Notes under the pieces: model-generated
Database searches by the model: none
What the model saw: the letters and a program-made list of their open reading frames with translations, nothing else
Told to the model about the DNA's origin: nothing
Translations under genes and position numbers: made by a program
Shown: piece after piece, positions 55,101-64,000 of the stretch
Layout of the letters: each line of letters begins with the position of its first letter
Position numbering within the stretch: position 1 is the stretch's first letter
From: Paramyrothecium sp. XJ0827
Lineage: Eukaryota; Ascomycota; Sordariomycetes; Hypocreales; Stachybotryaceae
Reading direction: 5' to 3'
Length of the DNA stretch: 64,000 nt
Assembly (NCBI GenBank): GCA_020881915.1
Contig: JAJFPB010000011.1
Location: forward strand, 1,426,001 to 1,490,000

Positions 55101-58100
55101 AGCCGATGCCTGACGCGTACCATCAGCCGACTGATGGAGCTGTCCCAGGACTTCGCCTGCGATGACGATGCGTTTCCACATCGGCGTATCCAACTTGGTG
55201 GCGTAGTTGGTGATGTAAAATACCATAGCCAGCCCCTTGGTCCTCGTCAGGATCATCGAGATGTCGTGGTTGTGGCGGAGGCCGATCGCCATTGTCTTGT
55301 TGTATCGGTTGACCAGAGCGTGGTTCCTGCGGGTCTTGAGCAGGCCGTCCTCAGAGAAACCCGTCATGTCGACGATCTTCCACGGCGCTTTGAATCGACA
55401 AGCTGTCCGCCTGTATTTATCCGCATCCTGTCCAGTCAGCCCCTTTATGGAATACTTGATGCAGGTAAATGTGTGGGAGTGAACCTGGCTACAGTAGGCA
55501 ATGTAGTTGGACTCGTCGTCGAAGGCCGTAGTAAGAGCTTCGGTGCTCTTCATCATCTCCTCGACAGGCTGGATTGGCCTTCTTTCCTTCCGGATCGTCT
55601 GCCCAGCCTTCTCATCTAGGCATTCGTGAAAGACAGAGTCAACATAACGAATCACTCGGGCTCGGTACTCCTCTTGCTGGGGATCGGCCATGTCGTTGCA
55701 GAGCGATGGCAACTGTAGATTCCCATGGAGCCAGAGCAGTCCATGCAGGTGTAGGCTGCCTCGGTCGTTGGTTTCTACCGTTGCATAATAATGACTGATT
55801 TTTCCAAAAACTGATTCCTTGCCTGCTTTGACGTAGTGGTCGAAAAACAGAGAAATCTCGCGGTGGAAGAAGATGACGGAGCTGACCGGATCCAGAGTGC
55901 TGAGGGCGATCCTGTCGTACCGTCCCCGAAGATTGGCCAGTAGTTCCTTCGCCATGTCGTAATCATGCAGCCTGTGGATCGAGAGCCTCATCTTGACGGG
56001 GTTGTTGATGTCGTTAGGGTTGATGGTAAACCAAATCGCAGGTGTGCCCGTCCAAACGATGAGTGACTGTATCTTCCTACGCATCAGCAGCCGAGTCTCG
56101 TTTGAGAGCGGCTGGGCGTGGCCAAATATGGACAGCTCGCGCGAAGCAAGAACGATACGTCATCATCTGTCGTCGTCTTGTTCTGGCGCATCTCCTCCTC
56201 GGCTCTCCTCAGTTGGTCTGCTGTCAGACTTTGGTAGACTTGCTCAGCTCTGTTGAAAGAATTCTTTGTCATCCGGACCACGCTGATGCGGCGGTTGGAT
56301 GATCGGAGGAGGATGTTGAAGACGAGGAAACAGAATACCGGATGCGTGGCAAACCGACCGCCGTGTCGCTGGAGCACATACTTGGCCCAGTAGGCGAGCG
56401 AGTGGTTTGAAGGAGGGTTGTGGACGGGCTCCAAGGCGGGTTGTTGGCGGCTCTCCGTGTCGGTCATCGCCTTCGGACCCCCCTTTCCCCACGGGAAAAG
56501 CTTAGGGAACGTCCTTGGAAAGAAGTTCTCATGCAGATTGTCGGCGAAGTCGGAGCCCCGCTCCACGCGGATGAACGGCTGTTCTCCCGTAGTTTCTATA
56601 TTCATGGCGCATGGCTGAGGGACCTCGTTATCTCGGCTTCCGCTTTTTTGCATAGCGTCTGCTAGGAAGGATAGCTTATCGGCCTCCGAGAATGTGGCAG
56701 GCTCGTCAAGAGGAAACATGCCGGATGACGACGTCTCATAGACGACGTCGCTGGTAACATCGGTTTGGTCTTGGTCAAGAACAGAAGTGTCGAGTTCTCT
56801 AGGCGGGTGGCGCTCCTCTCCAGGATCGACTCGCGCTGAGTTGAGGAGTTCTTCAATACTTGTTGACTGGTTTTCCGGTAGCCCCCTGTCTGTGGCCGGG
56901 ACGATGTGGTCCGTCTGCGTCTTTTCAGCAACCGAGGGCTCTTCTCGTCGCATCATCTCAAGGATGTCGGTAGGGACGTTAGAGCTACCCTCGTACCGCC
57001 AACCGTCTATCTCGTCATGGTTGATTGCGACATGCTCGTAGAGGGGTTGTTCTTCTGAAGCCATACCAGAGCATTCCTCACAACGGTCTTGCGGACTTGA
57101 AGGAGATGGCCGACGTCTGTTGGGCTGGGCTTGCTGGAACCGCTCCAGGAGACGTGGATGTTTTCGATCGCCTCCAGTAACGGATGGGGAAGTACTGTCG
57201 CAACAAGGTCATCCACCTTATTCGGAAACACGACGATGTGACCCTTCACGTGTTTCCTATAATTCAGGCCAGAAGGAGCCTTGTTGTCGACGGTGAACTT
57301 GGTAATGTACCCGAAAGGAGCCTGTAGGGCGATCAGCCTTTCCTCGACTGGGGAGAGGTCATCAAGCTCTTTTGGGTACCGGTGCTCGCATCCGATATGC
57401 ATGTTGTTGACTGAACAGGCCTTGGGTAGTTTTCCGTTCTGTAGACCAGCGCGACACTCGCGGCATACGCCGACCCGATACTCGCCGTCTTGTGGCAGGC
57501 ACTTTGCGCACAGCTGAAGAGCCCTCGTTGCTTGCATCAAGGACGGGGTCAACTGGCTCTGCCACTGGGCCGTCGAGAGTTCCCCAGGAGCTGACTTCCT
57601 ATAACAGAAGACGCAATGAGCAATCGGTAGGGTGTTCTCATCCGTGAATGCTCGGTAGAATGACTTGGCCGCCTCCACTTGGATGGCAAGCGGGACCTCG
57701 TTGCACCAGGATCTTGATACCGACGCCTCCTTTTTATCGCGAAAGCAAGTCTCATAGTGCTGCAGAACAGACTCGATCGACTTTCGTTGGAGCTCTGTGA
57801 CCTCGCCTATCGGACGCGGCCTCTTAGGGCGGCGGTCCGGCCGCGTGTCCGGTGGGGTCAAAAGGTCCTCTGCTTCTCTTGGTCGTTTTGAAGAAGGCGT
57901 TCGGGGGTACGTTGTATCTGGTCTGATCTGGTTGGCCGCGGCACTCGCGCAGTCGAGGGTGGTGTTTGGGGGAGGCTGGATCCGGCCCGGTGTCGTTTGT
58001 CGCCGTGCTCCTGCAGCATTGGCCACCCTCTGGCGGGTTCGTTCTTCCCTACGCTGGCGTTCCAGGACCTCCAAGGTACGGTACATCTCTTCTGGGGACC

Positions 58101-58621
58101 ACATCCGGCTTGTTGTGATGTTCAGTAATAGCGTCTGCCTGTGATGATTTCTTTTTGATCTCGTAGGCGCGTACCCGGGAGCGTTGACGCTCAATATCCT
58201 CCAAGGTACGGCGTATCTCTTCTGGAGAAACTGTGATGAGCTTGCTTCGGGCTCTAGCGGCGATGGCAGACCGTGAAGACTGAGACTCATCATCCCTCTC
58301 TTGAGGAGATGTGGCAAGCTGCCGCTCTTGCGGCTTTTGTTGACTGGTTGTCATTTGGCTTGCTTGTTGCCGTCGAATGGCTCGTTCTTGGGCATGCCGG
58401 CGGTCTATGTCTGCCAGTGTGCGGCGCATCTCTTCGGGTGAAACCTTGATCGGCTCTTTTCGGGTCTGTAAAGCTTCTCCTAGTGTCAGAGATCTTGTAA
58501 TGACCGGCCGAGACATCCGCGGTGTTGCCTGGGCTCGGTTATGTGCGCGTCTGCGATCTAGATCTTCCAGCGTACGACGGATCTCCTCGTGAGGGACCCG
58601 GACGATGTCTTTGTCGGGCAT
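52173..58621 (-). pseudogene. Helitron 2 RepHel protein, in several frames
   Basis: Order on the minus strand: N-terminal motif region with four copies of the (V)SPEEIRRTLEDIE-type motif (58621 to about 58040); Cys-rich and DUF6570-like region (to 57007); Helitron-like N domain (FPWGKGGPKA, YVLQRHGGRFATHPVF); HUH endonuclease Rep with the HUH site HLHGLLWLHG (about 55740) and the two-tyrosine motif FYITNYATK (about 55210); a linker; and a PIF1-type helicase with Walker A GPGGTGKSRV (about 53630), LVTDEVSMLGG, GDFYQFAP and the C-terminal DYKAQGKTF, FTSLYVQLSRC. Frame changes are near 58085, 57043-57046, 56125, 54845-54848, 53640 and 53132. All domains are present, so the protein would be complete if those shifts are consensus errors. 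Confidence 0.88.
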
Positions 58622-59279
58622 GGTGATGGATTGTATCTCGGAGGGTTGCGTGAATGTAAATGCATCCAGGAGTCCGAACAGGGGCTTACAAGAAGGAAGC
58701 GGGGACAGAACAGAATATCGCGTCTAAGACGAGGCTGCTCAAGGCGCGGTAACCCCTACAGAAGGAATACTTACCTTGCGGGCGGATGTAGCGATTCCGG
58801 TCAGGCCACGCCAGCCAGTGCCGGCGATACGACTCCATGCGTGGAGGCGTGGAGGCGTGGAAGAGTTCACGAACTCGGGTAGCATATGAAAGTGACCTCC
58901 TATACTGAGGTAGGCGATCATGCATTCGCGCGGGCTGCGACGAGCAGCTGTTTCATGCGGTAGCATTGCCAAAAAGTGTGGCAGTCGCATGAATCTGGGG
59001 ATGTTCCAATCGCTATGATGTCTTCATTTGGCCAAGGGCAGTGGCTGTATAAGAAAGGCGGGCGATGCGGGTGTCCCGAGTTGGCTTTTCCATTCGAAAT
59101 TCCCTCTTCCCTCTTCTCTTCTCTTCTCTTCTCTAATATCCGACTAGGAGTTATGTACGCGCTGGTTCGCTTGGCACCCTCATTTCCCGTCGTTGCCGAA
59201 TCTAGAAGTGAAGCAGCTGTCTATGGACTCCGATTTGGTCTGAAAATCGAGTACGATATCAGTCTCCCTTGCGTCCAAT
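58622..59279. other. Upstream of Helitron 2, no gene recognised
   Basis: About 0.65 kb, probably with the Helitron 5' end, which I could not define. It contains tandem gcgtggaggcgtggag (about 58840-58862) and a cttctcttctcttct tract near 59110-59135. Confidence 0.45.
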
Positions 59280-60410
59280 ATGGCAGGACGACCACCATCG
59301 AGCCAGGGCCACGGGCAAACTTCCCTGAACCCTCTGGGCGTACAGTTCTTCTCCAGCCTAGAAGGGCTCGAGGTAATCACTTCGGCCGATAGGCAGCTCA
59401 TTCGAGGTCACAATCTCGTCGGAGCGGTTCGCCTGCAGTTTGTTAGGCCGTCGTACTTTGACGAGCAAGGGGGAGCATGCGGAACTCCTTGACGGGCGAA
59501 ACGACCTCGACATACCATTGTCAATGCATGTGTACCCTTTCCCCAACATTGAAGAGTGGGACGGCCAATGGTTCTTCTTCGACGTGCAGCTCCACCCTTA
59601 CCAACTGCAGTTCCGTCGCAAAGTCGTAGATGGGGACGAGTCGGTCGTCGGGTCGTGGGAAATCTCGTATGGAAAGCTGGCACAGGTCCGTGGACAGATG
59701 TGTTTCCAACCGTATGGATAGCCTCCATCTATGTAGCCCCTTCCAGGCTCTCCTCGTTTTAGGCACTAATTAATATCGCAGCGTTGCAGAGAGGTCTTTG
59801 AGGCATACGGGCAGTTTCTTCCCCACCATCGCTCCCCGCGCTAGCTTTCAAGGACCCATCGACACGACGACGTTGAGGTTCAAAGCCGGCTCTTTGTCGG
59901 AAGACCAGCTAAAGTGCTGCGGCTTTGTCCAATGCCAAACATACCTGGCGCCGCCCGTGACAATGACCCGCCTTTCAAGGGGGTCGGGCATTCCACATAC
60001 TGGCGTACATGCCGTACAATCAACAACCATGGAAGAGTCGGATCGGCTGGATGAAAAACTCGGCCGAAGGTGGCTTTGTAGCCAGAAAGTGGGTGTACGG
60101 AAGGGGAAGCATTATCGGCGTGCTGAATGCCGCACTGCTTGAGAAGGAGCCAGAACCCGGACAGGACGTCTTGGTCGTTCTTGTTGACGAGTTTGGTTTT
60201 ACCTCGAGGGCAACCTTCGACAGCGGTGGCAGTACCGGCAGCGGTCTTTCGCCGCAGAAGACGAGACCAGAGCCGGGAATGGGTCGAAGCCCCTTCAGCA
60301 GCAGCCCGGTCGGCCCCTCCTCGAGACGACCCTCGGCGCCGCCCAGTGCTGGGAAGGTAAAAGAGAGATCAGGGGAGAGGCATTGGAGGAGGCGGAATCC
60401 TCAACAATAA
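59280..60410 (+). pseudogene. Unrecognised two-exon gene with a G-run frameshift
   Basis: ATG 59280 opens GRPPSSQGHGQTSLNPLGVQ, then FFSSLEGLEVITSADRQLIR and LVGAVRLQFVRPSYFDEQG. At a run of five G (59469-59473) the sense passes to the next frame (EHAELLDGRNDLDIPLSMHV, EEWDGQWFFFDVQLHPYQL, SWEISYGKLAQVRGQM). A plausible intron is 59712-59781 (70 bp, gtatgg...cgcag with ctaat before it), leading in frame to SFFPTIAPRASFQ and LKCCGFVQCQTYLAPP. A third frame (60009-60410: GGFVARKWVYGRGSIIGVLN) also looks protein-like, so the 3' structure is unsettled. I recognise no domain. Charged, aromatic-rich strands suggest a folded beta protein. Confidence 0.4.
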
Positions 60411-60860
60411 CGAAGCGGCTCTTCGCATCGCAACAAGGTTCCACATTGGATAGCAAAAAAGGGGATTGTATAGGTATGTGGTTAATTACAATGAGGAAAA
60501 GGCCCACTAAATAAAACTTACTCTCACCGGCAGAAACAGAATCGTCAGTGACGGTTTCGACAGGATCCGAAGAGAATGAGGCACCGAACCAAGGCGGAAA
60601 TCCCCTGAAGCGAGGCACAGGTTCCGGCAGAGATGGCACGCCGAGGAAGAGAGTGAGCTCGTGGAAGGTGCAGGATGCCCATGAAACATAGGTTGGGGTG
60701 ATTTCTTCCGCGCAATATCTCCTGCTGTGATACGAGAGAGAATTGATGACGGCCTTTGGGGGTAGGATAGAACCGGAGAGGGCGCAGGTCGGCTGGCTGT
60801 CGTTTATGACGCTCTCCTGGTTGTGGATCAGTGATTTGTGGCGTATACAGATTCTTGGTG
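60411..60860. other. Intergenic, no gene recognised
   Basis: About 0.45 kb. A minus-strand ORF (60295-60639) has protein-like start sequence (SLPEPVPRFRGFPPWFGAS) but no family I know. Confidence 0.4.
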
Positions 60861-60872
60861 GCTCTTCAGGTG

Positions 60873-62035
60873 TGGCTCTTCATAGATAGATAGAGTTTAT
60901 TACGCCCGGGAGAACGAATCTCATAGGGCCAGTAGGTACGCTAAGCTATTTACGATTCCTCCACATTGGTCCGGTCTACACAAAGGAAAGCCCCACTTCT
61001 CTTCTTAAGTCTTTTCCATTCAAGCCTCGCTTGACTCTGCTTGACAGGCCTGCTTGAAGGCCGACTTCTCCAAGTGTTCAGCATCCTATCTTCAGCAGCT
61101 GAAGCATGGTCTGTCAACTTGAGGCTGTTCGATGTTAGTAGTCAACTGTGATGTTAATGTTTTAATATGTTCTGTTTTCCCTTTCTCAATTCAGTCGTCC
61201 CGTCGCCATCGCAAACTTGACTGTTGCTCGCACCGCCTCCAGGTTAGGTGCCCATTTGGGTCCATCTGACGCCGGCTTTCCACCCAGGAAGAAGGAAAGG
61301 TTTCCCATCATGCTTTGTCCAGCTTGTCGCATGTTTCCCCGCTCCGTATCCCACCTTGTGCATCGGAACAGGAAATGCTCCATCGTCTCTGGTGCGCGTC
61401 CGCACTCACACATGTCCGACCCTGCGGCCCCTATCTTGCTCAGGTAACTGTTGATCCTCGCCATTCCCGTACGAAGCTGCGACAGCACGTCGGCTTCTCG
61501 CCTCTTCAAGCTATCGTACAGCGCTTTCGTGTGCTTGCCCGGCAGGGCTCGGTCGATCCGCTTGGAGTAGCCGCCCACTTTGTCGGGTAGTCTCCGTCGC
61601 TGGCGTAGCCGCGCTGCCACTAGCCTGGTCCGAGTAGAGCGAGCCTGGTACGGCAGCACTTGCAGTGTGCATTCTGCTCTGGTTGCTCTCTGGGCTTGTC
61701 TTTTTGCTTCGCGGCCCATGGTGAGGTCGTCGTCTCGGGATGGTACCCATATCATTTTGACCCTGTTGTTTCCCTTTCTCAGTCGCTCGACGTGCTCATA
61801 GATCTGACGGATGGTGGCCTGGCCAGACTGCTGTCGCGGCCGTGCGATCGCTTTGAGTGATGACTGGCTACTTGATAACACCGTAAGCTCTCGGCATTGC
61901 AGACCATCGGGCATGCATCGCAATGCCATCGCTATCGCCTCTAGCTCGGCCGTGTATGGGTTCTGGTCGTCTCGCGGCCCGAGGGTGACCGAATATCTGG
62001 CCACCATCTTGTCTGTCTGGCCAGATGATCTGTAT
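60873..62035 (-). mobile_element. 5'-truncated non-LTR retrotransposon (LINE)
   Basis: The insertion is bounded by a 12-bp direct repeat, gctcttcaggtg, at 60861-60872 and 62036-62047, consistent with a target-site duplication. It contains the C-terminal part of a LINE ORF2 on the minus strand, about 300 bp of 3' UTR, and a short (tcta)n tail at about 60882-60893. Severe 5' truncation is typical of target-primed reverse transcription. Confidence 0.8.
61186..62034 (-). pseudogene. LINE ORF2 C-terminus: RNase H and zinc knuckle
   Basis: RNase H-like fold: the truncated start (SSGQTDKMVARYSVTLG) lacks the first catalytic Asp strand. It keeps YTAELEAIAMAL (Glu), LTVLSSSQSSLKAI (where Asp is usual, here Ser) and VKMIWVPSRDD. 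Then come Arg-rich linkers, QLRTGMARINSYLSKI and a CCHC finger (CECGRAPETMEHFLFRC). This is the end of Tad1/I-like fungal LINE ORF2 proteins. The frame is open to the truncation point at 62035 and stops at 61186. Confidence 0.82.
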
Positions 62036-62047
62036 GCTCTTCAGGTG

Positions 62048-62528
62048 CGGCGTAAGTGGCAGTGAAATTAAGGCGTCTTCTGTGGCGGTGAAGCTAGTGG
62101 CGGTGCTGGTGTGGCGTCAGGGGGTTGGCTTCCGAGGGGGCGGAAGGAAGAGCCTTTCGTCTCTTCGTTCCTCAAGGCACAGGAGACCGGTCCCTACGGG
62201 CCCGCCATCAAACCTTCGGAACGAGTCTTTCAGTTGTGGGTTTGATGAAAATCCACAGTCGCTTTCGAAGTGTTAGATGCATCGTGGTTGTGGCTGATGA
62301 GGGCACGGACCACCGGGTGTTTCGAAGATCGATGCACGAACCAAGGAATCCCACTCATTTTCCCATCTTATCGTGACTTAATTTAATTTTACCAACCATA
62401 GGTAATGCTCAGATGAATGCCCTTGAGAAGTAGGCAAAAGCTACACAGTAGGCATCATGCTGAACCCTCCCCCGCTTAGCGTCCGTCGATTGATGGATAT
62501 GCCTAACTTGCTGCTGATTTTCGAGCTG
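62048..62528. other. 3' flank of Helitron 3
   Basis: About 0.5 kb with no gene. It holds the 62137-62232 repeat. Confidence 0.5.
62137..62232 (-). repeat. Candidate Helitron 3 3'-terminal homology
   Basis: Counterpart of 51131-51210. Near its outer edge the minus strand has a hairpin, gaagag ... ctcttc with an 8-9-base loop, as expected just before a Helitron 3' end. Confidence 0.6.
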
Positions 62529-64000
62529 TTAGGTTTTCAGGAGATGGCATGGCCCTATGCACCACAAACACTGGCCCTCATAAAACCGTTTCGTCTGCGC
62601 GGCCAGGTTCTTGAGTCTCTGCATGGCATCTACCATGGTCTGGTCTAGCTTGTTACCAATAAAGTCTTGGGGTCGCACAGGGCTGAGAAGCTTGATGCCT
62701 CGAAGCGTCGTACACCTAGACAACTGCACGTAGAGACTGGTAAAATCGCACTTGGAGGGTTCGCCATTGGTCATGCGATTTCCCCGCAGCTCCAAGAGTA
62801 CCTCGGCAAATGTTTTGGATTGGGATTTATAGTCAGTAAGACCAAATGCCGGGACAACCGGTAGTCCCCTTCGGGTGCATTTCGTTGACAAGAACTTGAA
62901 GTGGGAGTCGCTTGGATCAAGGGTGTGGGAGATGGGGCGGATGAGCACCGTCTCTGCTGGGAGGACGGGGACCGCCAAATTCGCCGTCTCCCTGGACTGT
63001 AATAAGATGCCTAGCGGTGGGCCGGAGTGTATGGTGACGTCGTCCGCAAGATGGTATCCTGGGTGCTTCGGATCGGGGATGATATCTGTCGCAGTAAACT
63101 CTGCGCCATTGACAACCTTCAAGCCTGTGTATATATTCTTGTTAACAACCACAGGCATCCCCTGAGCATAGAAGAAGAGGCCTGGAACCTTGCACTTGGA
63201 GTCATCCCCTTGCTCGATCGCCTGGGCGATCTCATATTGGGACAGGCCAGCTCTTCGCCAGGTGTGGGTTGACACGAAGACGGAGATGTGCCTCTCATTG
63301 AAGCGCGCCCAGTCCACAATAGCTTCCATATTGAGGCTCCATCGGTTGCGGTTCAGGGGTGTTATGGCGCGCAAGCCGTTACTGAAGGTGATATCGGAGC
63401 GGTCAACCAGCTTTGTATTCAGCAGGTGGACATCTTGCCATGTCTGAGTGCCGTGCCGTACTCTGTCCAGAAGAGCGCCTAGCTCAGGGTCGTCGCGTGC
63501 GCGGACCTGTTCTTCAAGAAGAACCACGGTCTTGAACATCAGCCAGAGACTGAAGCCGCGGTGGTGAGAAATGGTGGCTTGGCTCACAGGGGCGGAGACG
63601 GGATCCGCCATTCGGTCTACCAGGAGGCTCGTCTCCCGTACTGGGGGCGAATTGATAAAAGTCACCCATCAAAAGAACAACGGGAAGACCGCCAAAGGGC
63701 CTATCTGGGCAGTCGCGGAGCGACTGGAGACGACGGCTGGCCTCGTACAGAGTAGCACCTCCAAGCATGCTAACTTCGTCGATTACAAGGACCAACTTCT
63801 GCTTCCAGACCCACTTCTTGGCCTCCGAGAAAAGTGGGAGCTGTTTGTCGGGGGAGCGCCGGGTATCCAGTCCACAGGCGGAATGCAAGGTGGTGCCACC
63901 GATTTGTGCCGCTGCACTCCCCGAGGTTCCCGTGATCTGGAGAAGATGTGCTTGGCCTCTCGCTGAAAAGACCCATTTCAAGGCCTCGACGACCCTGGAT
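62529..64000 (-). CDS. Helitron 3 PIF1-type helicase, C-terminal part (partial, one frameshift)
   Basis: Open at the window edge, reading SRVVEALKWVF just after where Walker A would lie. It then has LQITGTSGSAAAQIGGTTLH, LVLVIDEVSMLGG (Walker B), PVVLLMGDFYQFAP, a frame change at a run of five G (63643-63647), and HHRGFSLWLMFKTVVLLEEQ. The rest is LRAITPLNRNRWSLN, FFYAQGMPVVVNKNIYTGLK, GLTDYKSQSKTFAEVLLELR and DFTSLYVQLSRCTTLRGIKL, ending at 62529. It is highly similar to the Helitron 2 helicase but not identical. One base fewer in the run would join both frames. Confidence 0.85.

Larger units (their letters stand above)
51131..58621 (-). mobile_element. Helitron 2 (rolling-circle transposon), nearly complete coding part
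   Basis: A RepHel gene of about 6.4 kb on the minus strand, plus about 1 kb of 3' sequence ending in a block shared with Helitron 3. The 5' terminus was not located. The 3' limit given is where homology with Helitron 3 ends, not a proven terminus. A host-like gene (51472-52147) lies inside on the other strand. Confidence 0.65.
62137..64000 (-). mobile_element. Helitron 3, 3' part (runs off the window)
   Basis: A third Helitron in the same orientation as 1 and 2. Only the helicase end and the 3' flank are inside the window. The distance from stop codon to the shared terminal block is about 300 bp, against about 960 bp in Helitron 2. Confidence 0.75.

Noticed and set aside
1..64000. A Starship-type giant transposon containing all these elements
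   Set aside because: No DUF3435/tyrosine-recombinase captain, no DUF3723, ferric reductase or patatin cargo was seen, and no terminal structure links both sides of the window.
1..64000. tRNA, rRNA or CRISPR features
   Set aside because: Nothing with tRNA box pairs, rRNA cores or regularly spaced identical repeats was found by eye.

Overview
The window looks like a transposon-rich accessory region of a filamentous ascomycete genome. The evidence is short GT-AG introns of about 45-70 bp, fungal-type hAT, pogo/Fot, piggyBac, Copia, LINE and Helitron elements, a BTB protein, an NLR/ankyrin fragment, and remnants of a fungal N-methylating NRPS with a ketopantoate-reductase-family gene. The NRPS plus reductase pair hints at Hypocreales, but the species cannot be named from this sequence.

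Layout. 0-3 kb: 3' end of a Q/P-rich gene and a hAT zinc-finger fragment. 3-10.1 kb: a pogo/Fot-like element (A) split by an apparently intact hAT (A) with a perfect 8-bp target duplication. 10.2-12.3 kb: a piggyBac scrap broken by a second pogo (B). 12.8-13.9 kb: a BTB gene. 14.1-16.9 kb: a degenerate hAT (B). 17.8-19.3 kb: a three-exon gene for an acidic protein of unknown function. 20-28.3 kb: a third pogo-like element (C) split by a Copia element with identical 120-bp LTRs. 29.3 kb: a small conserved-looking ORF. 30.4-36.8 kb: a piggyBac C-terminal fragment abutting a 5'-truncated NRPS (A, N-methyltransferase, carrier, condensation) that runs in frame into a ketopantoate/ketoisovalerate-reductase-like domain. 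38.6-42.8 kb: two divergent intact genes between a 33-bp inverted repeat. 43.3 kb: a small NRPS condensation-domain scrap. 44.6-45.7 kb: ankyrin repeats and an antisense NB-ARC fragment. 45.7-48.3 kb: a truncated hAT (C). 48.3-64 kb: three Helitrons on the minus strand (one truncated, one nearly complete, one running off the end), two unrecognised host-like genes between them, and a 5'-truncated LINE with a 12-bp target duplication.

Nesting gives a relative history: hAT-A is younger than pogo A, Copia is younger than pogo C, and pogo B is younger than its piggyBac target. Most coding breaks are single-base frameshifts next to mononucleotide runs. They may be consensus errors rather than true decay, so the calls 'pseudogene' and 'broken' should be read with that in mind.
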